From contig JAMLIV010000011.1 of assembly GCA_023954075.1 (NCBI GenBank), positions 26,214 to 90,213 on the forward strand: 64,000 nt of DNA. Direction: 5' to 3'. The translations under genes were made by a program, and so were the position numbers. The notes beneath the pieces were generated by a model. It did not search any database. It was not told the origin of the DNA and saw only the letters and a list, made by a program, of their open reading frames with translations. Origin of the DNA: Lysobacteraceae bacterium (GTDB taxonomy: Bacteria; Pseudomonadota; Gammaproteobacteria; Xanthomonadales; Xanthomonadaceae). Of this stretch, positions 8,817 to 16,607 are shown piece by piece; the stretch's first letter is position 1, and each line of letters begins with the position of its first letter.

Positions 8817-9536
8817 GTGAAGATGCAGACGCCGCCGGAGATTCCGATCCGCCTGTTCCTGACGCAGCCGCACGAGTGCGGCTACTACCCGGAACGGCAG
8901 GCGCGCAGCCTGGTGCTCGATCCGGCGTCTCCGCATCTGGCGCACGCCTATCCGAACGCGATCAACCTGGGCTTTCGCCGCTCCAGCCACCAGATCTACC
9001 GCCCCCACTGCGCCGGCTGCAACGCCTGCACGCCAACGCGCATCGTGGTGGAGCGCTTCCGTCCCGACCGCAGCCAGCGGCGCTGCGCGGCGCGCAATGC
9101 CGACCTCGACGTTCACGTCGCGCCGGCCGCCTTCAGCGAGGAGCGCTTCGCGCTCTACGTGCGCTATCTCGCCGCGCGCCACGGTGACAGCCCGATGGCC
9201 AACCCCGCGCGCGAGGACTTCGAGAGCTTCCTGGTGGGAAGCTGGAACCGGACGATCTTCATCGAGCTGCGCGAGGCCGCACGGCTGGTGGCGGTGGCGG
9301 TGACCGATGTGCTGCCGCAGGGCTGTTCGGCGATGTACACCTTCTTCGATCCCGAGCTGGCTGCCCGCGGCCTGGGCACCTGCGCCATCCTGCAGCAGAT
9401 CGCGTTTGCCGCGCGCAGCGGGCTGCCCTTCGTCTATCTCGGCTACTGGATCGACGGGCATCCGAAGATGGACTACAAGCGCCGCTTCGCCGCCATGCAG
9501 GTGCTGCGCAACGGAAGCTGGCAGGATCTTGCGTGA
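8817..9536 (+). CDS. bpt: Aspartate/glutamate leucyltransferase (N-end rule)
   Basis: Transfers leucine from Leu-tRNA to proteins beginning with Asp or Glu, marking them for ClpS/ClpAP degradation. About 239 aa. The conserved N-terminal ECGYYPER and the HCAGCNACTPTRI cysteine cluster are diagnostic, and the C-terminal part has the GCN5-like fold (YTFFDPELAARGLGT, YLGYWIDGHPKMDYK). The GTG at 8817 is preferred because AAGGA lies 10 nt upstream; ATG at 8823 or TTG at 8799 are alternatives. The stop overlaps the tilS GTG by 4 bp. Confidence 0.93.
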   Translation: MKMQTPPEIPIRLFLTQPHECGYYPERQARSLVLDPASPHLAHAYPNAINLGFRRSSHQIYRPHCAGCNACTPTRIVVERFRPDRSQRRCAARNADLDVHVAPAAFSEERFALYVRYLAARHGDSPMANPAREDFESFLVGSWNRTIFIELREAARLVAVAVTDVLPQGCSAMYTFFDPELAARGLGTCAILQQIAFAARSGLPFVYLGYWIDGHPKMDYKRRFAAMQVLRNGSWQDLA

Positions 9537-10834
9537 GCGCGTTCGAGCACACCCTGGCGCTGCGGCTCGCCGCGCTGCCGGCAGGGAACCTGTGGGTCGG
9601 CTTCAGCGGCGGGCTGGATTCCACCGTGCTGCTGCACGCCCTGGCGCGCATCCCCGCCGCGCGCGCGCGCGGCCTGACCGCGCTGCACGTCGATCACGAC
9701 AGCTCGGCGCTTTCGGCGCAGTGGGTCGCGCATTGCCGCGAAGCCGCCGCCCGGCTCGGCGTGGCGTTCGCCACCCGGCGTCCGGTGATCGAAGGAATCG
9801 ATGCGCTCGGACTGGAAGCGGCCTGGCGGCGCGCGCGCCACGCTGTGTTTTCAGAGCTGCTGCCTTCGCCCGGCGTGCTGGCGCTGGCGCATCACCGCGA
9901 CGACCAGGCGGAAACCCTGCTGCTGCGCCTCCTGCACGGGGCCGGCAGCGAAGGGCTGGCCGGAATGCGCGCACTGCGACCGCTGCGCTCGGGTGAAAGC
10001 GTGCGCTGGCTGTGGCGGCCGCTGCTCGATATTCCGCGCGCGGTGCTGGAGGCATATGCCCGCGACCGCGGCCTGTCTTTCGTGGACGATCCCGCCAACG
10101 CCGACCCGCGCCACGCGCGCACCCGCCTGCGCGCGGCGGTGCTGCCTGCGCTGCGCAGCGCGTTTCCCGATGTGGACGCCCGCATCGCGGATGCGGCGGC
10201 TCGGCTGCGCGCCGAATCCGATGCGCTTGACGACGCGGCGCGCGCCCTGCTCGATGAGGCGCTGGATACGCACGATGCCAGCCTCGCCTGCGCGCCGCTG
10301 CGCGCGGCCCCGGCCGCGACCCTGCGACGCGGCGTCGGGCGCTGGCTCGACGACCTCGGCCTGCCGCGCCCGCCGCCCGGCGTCTGGAGCACAGTGCGCG
10401 ACGAGCTGATCGATGCGCGCCCGGACGCGGCTCCCGAACTGCGCTGGCGCGGTGCCCGCGTGCGCCGCCATCGCGATCGCCTGCACGCCGATCCGGGCAA
10501 CGGCCAGCGCGTGCCGGAAGCGGTGGCCTGGCAGGGCACGGCACCGCTGGCCTGGGCGGGTCAAACACTCGCGTTCGATCCGCCGCTGCGCGAGCCGCAC
10601 GCCTTTGTCGTGCGCCCGCGCGTCGGCGGAGAAACGATCCTGCAGCGCGGCCATCATCGAAGCGTCAAGAAACTGCTGCACGCTTGCGGCCTGCCGGGCT
10701 GGGAGCGCGCGCGGCTGCCGCTGGTGTTCGATGACGCGGGCGCGCTGTGCGCGGTGGGCGCAGGCTGGCTGTCCGACGATTTCGCGCATTGGGCGCAGGC
10801 GCGCGGCGTGAGGCTTTGCCTTTCGCCCGGCTGA
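9533..10834 (+). CDS. tilS: tRNA(Ile)-lysidine synthase
   Basis: 433-aa essential enzyme that converts C34 of the CAU-anticodon isoleucine tRNA to lysidine using ATP and lysine. The PP-loop motif SGGLDS is at 25-30, followed by HVDHDSS and HHRDDQAETLLLR. The TilS substrate-binding and C-terminal domains follow (TilS_C around RPRVGGETI...KKLLHACGLPGWERARLPLV). It starts with GTG inside the bpt stop (GTGA), which implies coupling. Confidence 0.95.
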   Translation: MSAFEHTLALRLAALPAGNLWVGFSGGLDSTVLLHALARIPAARARGLTALHVDHDSSALSAQWVAHCREAAARLGVAFATRRPVIEGIDALGLEAAWRRARHAVFSELLPSPGVLALAHHRDDQAETLLLRLLHGAGSEGLAGMRALRPLRSGESVRWLWRPLLDIPRAVLEAYARDRGLSFVDDPANADPRHARTRLRAAVLPALRSAFPDVDARIADAAARLRAESDALDDAARALLDEALDTHDASLACAPLRAAPAATLRRGVGRWLDDLGLPRPPPGVWSTVRDELIDARPDAAPELRWRGARVRRHRDRLHADPGNGQRVPEAVAWQGTAPLAWAGQTLAFDPPLREPHAFVVRPRVGGETILQRGHHRSVKKLLHACGLPGWERARLPLVFDDAGALCAVGAGWLSDDFAHWAQARGVRLCLSPG

Positions 10835-10955
10835 GCGAGGCTGGCAGCGACCGTCCCTCGCACGCGGGGCCATGCGTCGGGCGATGTGAACCCGCACCCG
10901 GTACGATCCTGTCCGGATTGACCCTCCCGATACCCTGTCGCACACTTCCGCCGCC

Positions 10956-11219
10956 ATGCCGAAAACCCCAGAAAACCCGGAACCGAACGCCCCCAACGCC
11001 GTGGCGCAGTTCGAACAGTCGCTCGACGAGCTGGAGTCGCTGGTGCAGCGCATGGAGAAGGGCGACCTCTCGCTCGACGAATCGCTCGCCGCCTACGAAC
11101 GCGGCGTCGGCCTTTACCGCCGCTGCCAGACCGCGCTGGAACAGGCCGAACTGCGCGTGCGCCTGCTCACCGATCCGCTCGACCCGGACAGCGCCGAGCC
11201 GTTCGATGTCCCCGAGTGA
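10956..11219 (+). CDS. xseB: Exodeoxyribonuclease VII small subunit
   Basis: 87-aa helical subunit that multimerises around XseA. The family core [20 protein letters not shown] and [16 protein letters not shown] covers nearly the whole protein; the first 16 residues are Pro/Asn-rich and variable. It overlaps the ispA start by 14 bp, the usual xseB-ispA arrangement. The xseA gene is not in the window. Confidence 0.95.
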   Translation: MPKTPENPEPNAPNAVAQFEQSLDELESLVQRMEKGDLSLDESLAAYERGVGLYRRCQTALEQAELRVRLLTDPLDPDSAEPFDVPE

Positions 11220-12093
11220 GTCGCCGGCGCGCTGGCACCGCTGGGCGCAACGCTGCGAGAATCTCCTTGCCGATGCGCTGCGGGCGCGCGGAAATGTCGA
11301 TGCGCGCCTCGCGCAGGCCATGGCCTACGCCGCGCTTGGCGGCGGCAAGCGGATGCGCCCGCTGCTGGTGTACGCCACCGGCACCGCGCTGGGCGCGGAC
11401 GAATCCGTGCTGGACGCTCCCGCTGCCGCGATCGAGTTGATCCACGCCTATTCGCTGGTGCACGACGACCTGCCGGCGATGGACGACGACCGCCTGCGGC
11501 GCGGCAGACCCACCGTGCACGTCGCCTTCGACGAGGCCAGCGCGATCCTCGCCGGCGACGGCCTGCTGACGCTCGCCTTCGAGCTGCTCGCCGACGCGCC
11601 CACCGCTCCGACCACGGCGCTGGCGATGGTACGCACGCTGGCAAAAGCGGCGGGAATGCAGGGCATGGTCGCAGGCCAGGCCATCGACCTGGCCTCGGTC
11701 GGAACCGCACTCGACGCCGACGCGCTGCGCCGCATGCACGGGGCCAAGACCGGCGCGCTGATCCGCGCGGCCGTCGCGCTGGGTGCGCTGGCCGCCGATG
11801 CCGATGCCGCCGCGCGCGCCGCGCTGGACGACTTCGCCGACGCGCTCGGCCTGGCCTTCCAGATCCGCGACGACATCCTCGATGTGGAAGGCGATCCGGC
11901 GCTGACCGGCAAGACCGCCGGCAAGGATGCCGCCAGCGACAAGCCGACCTATCCGGCCATCCTGGGTCTGGACGCCTCGCGCGCGCTGCTGGCGCAGCTG
12001 GCGCAGCGCATGGACGGCGCGCTGGCGACGCTGGCATGCGACACCGCGGAACTGGCGGCGCTGGCGCGGTTTGCGGCCGCGCGCGGGCACTGA
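11206..12093 (+). CDS. ispA: Farnesyl diphosphate synthase (short-chain polyprenyl synthase)
   Basis: 295 aa. Condenses IPP with DMAPP and GPP to farnesyl diphosphate, the precursor of undecaprenyl phosphate, quinones and heme a or o. The first Asp-rich motif is [11 protein letters not shown] with the chain-length region just before it; the second is [20 protein letters not shown] binds IPP. The start ([10 protein letters not shown]) lies within the end of xseB. The dxs gene that often follows ispA is absent; the next gene is convergent and unrelated. FPP made here would feed CtaB at 46.5 kb. Confidence 0.95.
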   Translation: MSPSESPARWHRWAQRCENLLADALRARGNVDARLAQAMAYAALGGGKRMRPLLVYATGTALGADESVLDAPAAAIELIHAYSLVHDDLPAMDDDRLRRGRPTVHVAFDEASAILAGDGLLTLAFELLADAPTAPTTALAMVRTLAKAAGMQGMVAGQAIDLASVGTALDADALRRMHGAKTGALIRAAVALGALAADADAAARAALDDFADALGLAFQIRDDILDVEGDPALTGKTAGKDAASDKPTYPAILGLDASRALLAQLAQRMDGALATLACDTAELAALARFAAARGH

Positions 12094-12100
12094 CGACCGC

Positions 12101-12130
12101 CGCGGGGTCGCGGCCGCGAACGTCCCCGCG
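12101..12130. terminator. Bidirectional hairpin between convergent ispA and the phospho-lyase gene
   Basis: CGCGGGG (12101-12107) pairs with CCCCGCG (12124-12130) around an inner CGCGGCCGCG palindrome. It fills the 45-bp gap between two convergent stop codons. No T tract follows, so termination is only likely. Confidence 0.45.
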
Positions 12131-12138
12131 TTCGACAG

Positions 12139-13464
12139 CTAGCCGACCGGCAGCGCGCCCAGTACCCCGTCCAGCTTCTCCAGGAACTCCTCCGCGTTGG
12201 CGCGGCTGAAAACGATGGGCGGCTTGATCTTGAGCACGTTGTCATCCGGGCCATCGGTGGACAGGAGGACGTGACGGGCCTTCATCGCCTCCACCACGAC
12301 GCGGGCGCGGGCCGGATCGGGGCTGCGTGCGGCGGCATCGGAAACAAACTCGGCACCGATGAAGAGCCCGCGCCCGCGCACGTCGCCGATGCCCGGGTGC
12401 CGCGCCTGGATTTCACGCAGGCCGGCCGTCAGGAACTCACCGACGCGGACGGCGTTGTCCATCAGGTTTTCCTCTTCGATCACGTCGAGCACGGCCAGGC
12501 CGATGGCGCAGGACACGGGATTTCCGCCGAAGGTGTTGAAGTACTCCATGCCGGTGACGAAGCTGGTGGCAACCTCGGGCGTGGTGACCACCGCGCCCAT
12601 CGGGTGGCCGTTGCCGATGGGTTTCCCCAAGGTGAGGATGTCGGGCACGACACCCTGTTGCTCGAAGGCCCACATCGCATCGCCGACGCGGCCGAAGCCC
12701 ACCTGCACCTCGTCGGAAAGGCACAGGCCGCCGGCGGCGCGCACCTGCGCGAAGGCTTGCCGTAGATAGCCGTCGGGCAGGATGACCTGACCGCCGCAGC
12801 CGAGCAGGGATTCGCAATAGAACGCGGCGGGCCGATGGCCGCGCGCGCGCAGCTCGTCGATGGCCCCCGCGAGCATCCGTCCGTAGCGCGGGCCGGCGTC
12901 GGCGGCATCGCGAACCGCGCCGCGGTACGCATCGGGCATCGGCACCACGGCGACGTGATCCGCCTGCCCTTCCCCGCCGCGGCCGTTGAACTTGTACGGG
13001 CTCAGTTCGACCATCGAGGGCGAATGGCCGTGGTAGGCGTGGTCCACCACGATCGTCCCGCGCGCGCCGGTGTGGGCGCGCGCGAGGCGCAGGGCAAGGT
13101 CGTTGGCCTCGGTGCCCGAGTTGGTGAGGAACACCACCGACAGCGGTGCCGGCAAGGTGGCCGTCAGGCGCAGCGCGTATTCCACCAGGGCGTCGTGCAG
13201 GTAGCGGGTGTTGGTATTGAGCTGCGCCATCTGCTCGGCCCCGGCGCGCACCACGCGCGGGTGGCAGTGGCCGACGTGGCAGACGTTGTTGACCATGTCG
13301 AGATAGCCCTGGCCCTGCGCGTCGTACAGCCAGACACCCTCGCCGCGCACGATCTTCAGCGGCTCGCGATAGGCCACGCTGAGCGTGGGATTCAGATGCG
13401 CACGGCGCAGGCGCAGAAGCTCCTCGCGGCTGCGTTCGGGAACGGCGTGGCGCGTGTCAGTCAC
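12139..13464 (-). CDS. Class III PLP enzyme, AGXT2L (phospho-lyase) clade
   Basis: 441 aa, beginning at GTG 13464 inside the end of the upstream kinase gene. It carries the class III aminotransferase fold: NSGTEANDLALRLAR, the AYHGH motif, DEVQVGFGRVG, and the PLP Lys281 in LGKPIGNGHP. The whole length follows human ETNPPL/PHYKPL (AGXT2L1/2), including NTNTRYLHD, SPYKFN, EYFNTFGGNPVSCA and LLSTDGPDDN. Those enzymes are not aminotransferases but lyases that beta-eliminate phosphate from phosphoethanolamine or 5-phosphohydroxylysine. The coupled kinase gene supports that chemistry. The actual substrate cannot be read from sequence. Confidence 0.85.
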   Translation of the reverse strand: MTDTRHAVPERSREELLRLRRAHLNPTLSVAYREPLKIVRGEGVWLYDAQGQGYLDMVNNVCHVGHCHPRVVRAGAEQMAQLNTNTRYLHDALVEYALRLTATLPAPLSVVFLTNSGTEANDLALRLARAHTGARGTIVVDHAYHGHSPSMVELSPYKFNGRGGEGQADHVAVVPMPDAYRGAVRDAADAGPRYGRMLAGAIDELRARGHRPAAFYCESLLGCGGQVILPDGYLRQAFAQVRAAGGLCLSDEVQVGFGRVGDAMWAFEQQGVVPDILTLGKPIGNGHPMGAVVTTPEVATSFVTGMEYFNTFGGNPVSCAIGLAVLDVIEEENLMDNAVRVGEFLTAGLREIQARHPGIGDVRGRGLFIGAEFVSDAAARSPDPARARVVVEAMKARHVLLSTDGPDDNVLKIKPPIVFSRANAEEFLEKLDGVLGALPVG

Positions 13465-14479
13465 GGGCGGATTCCAGGAAGGGTTCGACCAGGGTGGTGC
13501 CGTCCACGTCGGACAGCCGCTGCAGCAGTCGGCGCACGCCGGCCTGCGAGACGAAGGCGAAGTCATTGCCGGGCTGCTCGCGCGCGGCGCGCGTGGCCAT
13601 CAGGATGCTCTGGCACAGGCGCGCGAGGATGAACGCATGCAGCGCCGCCAGCTCGCGCCGCAGCAGCAGCTGTTCGGCCAGATAGCCAGCCACGATGCGC
13701 CGCGCGCAGGCGAGCGGGTCGTCCTCGTACTGCAGCGCATAGGCGCAGGCGATGGCGAGATCGGCGAGGCGGAAGCTGGTGCAGGTGTCGCCGAAGTCGA
13801 TGATGGCGCTGACGCGCGGGGTGTCGCCGGCGGCATCGACGATCACGTTGCGGTCGTTGGCATCGTTGTGCAGCACCTGGATCGGGAGGCTCACACGCCA
13901 CGCCGGGATCTGCGGGCAAAAGGCTTCGGCGTGCCGGCGTACAAGGGCGCGCAGTTCGGCGTCGGCGAGGTGTTCGAGCTCCCTCAGCGCCTCCGACAGG
14001 CGCATCAGATTCCAGTCGTGCTCGCGCGCGGCGGCCGGATGGGTGAATCCGGCCAGCCCGCGGGTGAGTCGGCCTACCGCCCGACCGAGGCTGTCGTGCA
14101 GCGCGGCGCGCCGACGGGAACCCAGCGTACCGATCACCTCGGCATAGGTTTCGCCCGGCACGAAATCGAGCAGGCGCACCAGGCGTGTTTCGCCCGCGAC
14201 CGGCAGGGCCAGCAGGTACGCGCCGTCGCGCGCCGGATGCACCCGCGGACAACCAAGCGCCGGCTCGCGCGCCGCCAGCGCCAGCATCGCCTGGTTTTCC
14301 AGATCGATGTCCGCGAACGACCATGACGGATGCGCAAGCTTGAGCACGAAGCGCGCTCCGTCCTCGCCGCGCAGCAGGAAGTTGCGGTCCGAGTGCGAGG
14401 GCAAGGCGCGCGCCCGCGCGCGCAGACCCCAGTGCTGCTGGGCGATTGCTTCGGCGGTGGCTTCGGTCAGCGCATCCAT
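13457..14479 (-). CDS. APH-family small-molecule kinase, hydroxylysine-kinase-like
   Basis: 340 aa. Aminoglycoside-phosphotransferase fold: an N-lobe with FVLKLAHP (ATP Lys), the catalytic loop VLHNDANDRNVIV (HxDxxxxN type), and IIDFGDT as the metal-binding Asp. The start at 14479 (MDALTEA) is the first giving a normal N-terminus. Its final codons overlap the GTG of the PLP enzyme by 8 bp, so the two are made together. In AGPHD1/AGXT2L pathways such a kinase phosphorylates an amino alcohol that the lyase then deaminates. Known bacterial relatives can be fused into one chain; here they are separate. Aminoglycoside resistance is not indicated. Confidence 0.78.
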   Translation of the reverse strand: MDALTEATAEAIAQQHWGLRARARALPSHSDRNFLLRGEDGARFVLKLAHPSWSFADIDLENQAMLALAAREPALGCPRVHPARDGAYLLALPVAGETRLVRLLDFVPGETYAEVIGTLGSRRRAALHDSLGRAVGRLTRGLAGFTHPAAAREHDWNLMRLSEALRELEHLADAELRALVRRHAEAFCPQIPAWRVSLPIQVLHNDANDRNVIVDAAGDTPRVSAIIDFGDTCTSFRLADLAIACAYALQYEDDPLACARRIVAGYLAEQLLLRRELAALHAFILARLCQSILMATRAAREQPGNDFAFVSQAGVRRLLQRLSDVDGTTLVEPFLESARD

Positions 14480-14765
14480 CGCGGCCAGTCCAAGGGTGCG
14501 ACAGGATAGCGCCACCGCCCGCGGATTCATCCACCCAGGGCAGCATCCACCACGCCGAATCCTCCCGTGCGCCCGCGCTCCCGATCTTTCCGGCCGCATC
14601 GCCCTGCGCCGCGCAATGCAGCGCGGCCAGCAGGATGAAACCGCCGTCAGCCACGCCCTGCACACGTGCAATCCACCGATCGAATCGCCCGTGACAGCGA
14701 GGCATCAGCGACGCCATATGTCGCATGGTTCCGGATACTGGCCTCGCCTGCCGAGGAGTGAAGCC
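14480..14765. other. Intergenic region between the kinase gene and an ATPase remnant
   Basis: 286 bp between divergent reading frames. The only clear signal is GAGGAG about 8 nt before the ATG at 14766, so the decayed ATPase gene still keeps its ribosome binding site. No hairpin, repeat or RNA gene is evident. Confidence 0.5.
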
Positions 14766-15465
14766 ATGCAACACCGCATCCGTCGCCACCAATGCCATCC
14801 CATCGAAAACGAACTCGATACCGTGCGCGAAGCGCCGGTGTTCCAGACCCTGCCGCTGAGCTCGGGCATCGAGCGCCTGGCCGCGCTGTACGCGCTGCGG
14901 ATGATCGAAGGCGCGCGCCTGCAGTCGAAACTGTACGCCCAACGGGTACGGCACCACGACTTCGATGTGCTGAACCTGACCGGGCTGGCGCTGAAGGATC
15001 ATCGCCCCGACGGCATGACCCTGGGCGAAGTGCCGGTGGAAGGGGAAAAGCGCGAACCGGTATCCGGACCGGAACGATTCCGCGCGTTTTCGCTGGCACA
15101 GGCGCTGCTGGCACGCGAACCCGGCCAGCTGCTGCTGTTTGACGAGGTCGAAGACGTGTTCGGCAACGGATTCTCTTCGTTCCTGCGCGAACTGTTCGGC
15201 CGCGGCCGCAATGCCCCGACCACCAAGGGCTGGATCAACGAAACCCTGGAAACCAACCCCGTGCCGACGCTCTGGGTCTGCAACGACATCACTGCGATGG
15301 ACCCGGCCTATCTGCGCCGCTTCGGCCTGGTGGCCGAATTCCGCGCCCCGACCGAGCGCGTGCGCCGCCGCATCGTGCAGCGCTGCTTTCCCGAAGGCAC
15401 GCTTTCACGCGATGGCATCCAGGCGCTGACCGCGATGGAATCGCTCCACTTGGCGGTGAAGTGGC
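14766..15465 (+). pseudogene. AAA-family ATPase remnant lacking Walker A
   Basis: An open frame of about 230 residues reads as an AAA ATPase: Walker B LLLFDEVEDVF, a sensor-like region (TLWVCNDITAMDPAYLRRF) and an arginine region (RRRIVQRCF). No P-loop GxxxxGK[ST] exists. The N-terminal domain runs directly from LTGLALKDHRPDGM into the strand before Walker B (TLGEVPVEGEKREPVSG), as if about 40 codons were deleted in frame. After about 15450 the homology ends and the frame continues as Arg/Pro-rich non-coding translation to 15953. Probably non-functional. Confidence 0.7.
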
Positions 15466-15519
15466 TCAGATCAGGTCGCCTGAGCCTCCCCACAACCGGG
15501 TGTTGCGAATCAGAGTTGA

Positions 15520-15897
15520 ATCCGCCACCTCGGCGACTATGTGTTCTCCGGTGGCGAACTGGCGGCCGCCGTGGTCGTGGATGCGGTGGGCAGGGTGCAG
15601 CAGGGCGCGCTCAGCGAGGAGGCCAGCACGGCACAGGACTCCTTCGAGGACGGCCTGCTCGACCGCCCGCACTACACCTGCCCGGAAATCGACGCGGAAG
15701 ACGACGCGGTGCCGCCCGTCCTGCTGTCCGGCGACCACACCGCGATCGCACGTTGGCACCGCCAGAAGTCCCTTGCCCGGACCTGGTTGCGCCGCCCCGA
15801 TCTACTGGCGCGGCGGATGGCGTTGTCGCGCGAGGATCGCCTCCTGCTGGAAGAGTTTCGGCGGGAATGGCTCGCCCAGCAGGTGCCAGCCGACTGA
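15520..15897 (+). pseudogene. trmD: C-terminal fragment of tRNA (guanine-37-N1)-methyltransferase (trmD)
   Basis: From [12 protein letters not shown] to the stop, the frame matches the last 120 or so residues of TrmD: the SGGEL motif, [34 protein letters not shown] and LLEEFRREW. The SAM-binding trefoil knot N-terminus is absent, and a stop codon lies just upstream in frame (15517). The usual neighbours (rpsP, rimM, rplS) are missing. A full trmD must exist elsewhere because the gene is essential, so this is a stray duplicate end that abuts the AAA remnant. Confidence 0.75.
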
Positions 15898-15939
15898 GCC
15901 GGTGCCCTCTATACTGGGGTTTCAAGACGGAGGGAGGTC

Positions 15940-16494
15940 ATGTCGTCGCATGACACGATCAGGCACGCCGAACCGATGGGCGACAATGCCGGGTTGAACA
16001 ATTTGTTCGAGACAACCTACGAACGGCTCAAGCGGCTTGCACACAGGCAACTGCTGTCCGGGCCCAATGCCACGCTGGATGCCACGGCGCTGGTACACGA
16101 GCTCTACCTGCGTATCGGACCGAGCGAGGGGTTGGAGTTCGAGCACGCCGCCCAGTTCTTTGCCTATGCGGCCCAGGCGATGCGACACCTGCTCTGCGAT
16201 CGCGCCCGTGCGCGCAAGAGCCAGCGTGCCGGAGGCGACTGGATACGGGTCACGCTGACCGCCAGCGATGATCGCCTGGTGCTGGAAAGCGCCGAACACA
16301 TCCTGGCTCTGGATCGGGCCCTGCAGCGGCTTGCCGAAGAGGATGCGAGGGCAGCGCGCGTGGTCGAGCTGGCCTACTTCTGTGGTCTGACCCTGGAACA
16401 AGTTGCACGGGTCCTGCAGGTGACACGTCGTACGGTGGACCGCGATTGGCAATTTGCGCGGGCCTTCCTGCGGACGGAGGTGCCCGAAGGTTAA
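15940..16494 (+). CDS. ECF-like RNA polymerase sigma factor (ECF43-like, kinase-linked)
   Basis: 184 aa. Region 2 spans about 20-95 (FETTYERLKRLAHRQL, LVHELYLRI, FFAYAAQAMRHLLCDRARAR); region 4 spans about 120-178 with the HTH TLEQVARVLQVTRRTVDRDW. This is the Sigma70_ECF type (PF07638) that is commonly encoded beside a Ser/Thr kinase, and it has no anti-sigma gene. A good Shine-Dalgarno (GGAGGGAGG) precedes the ATG, and TATACT at 15910-15915 could be its -10 box. The kinase gene follows. In Xanthomonas the related EcfK/PknS pair controls type VI secretion; here the local target appears to be the beta-helix protein. Confidence 0.88.
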   Translation: MSSHDTIRHAEPMGDNAGLNNLFETTYERLKRLAHRQLLSGPNATLDATALVHELYLRIGPSEGLEFEHAAQFFAYAAQAMRHLLCDRARARKSQRAGGDWIRVTLTASDDRLVLESAEHILALDRALQRLAEEDARAARVVELAYFCGLTLEQVARVLQVTRRTVDRDWQFARAFLRTEVPEG

Positions 16495-16508
16495 GGCGTT
16501 CGCAGCGT

Positions 16509-16544
16509 GATGTCGCAATTGGCCAGGTTCTGGCGTTGTTTCGG
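16509..16544 (+). promoter_or_regulatory. Candidate promoter of the adjacent ECF sigma factor, copy 1 (before the kinase gene)
   Basis: GATGTCGCAAT (16509-16519), CAGGTTC (16524-16530) and CGTT (16534-16537) recur with identical internal spacing at 19424-19452. TGTCGCAAT and CGTT would be the -35 and -10 elements, 14 nt apart; CGTT/CGTC-type -10 boxes are usual for ECF sigma factors. It ends about 70 nt before the kinase start. Confidence 0.6.
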
Positions 16545-16607
16545 AAAGCGGGTCGCGCTCCATGCTGCCCGTATTCCAGCCCCTGCCCGTCCTGTGGAGC
16601 TCAGGCC

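Noticed and set aside
11206..12139. Missing or broken dxs after ispA
   Set aside because: The DNA after ispA is a short hairpin and a convergent unrelated gene; dxs simply lies elsewhere.
13457..14479. Aminoglycoside resistance gene
   Set aside because: The APH fold is shared by many small-molecule kinases, and the coupled phospho-lyase points to amino-alcohol metabolism.
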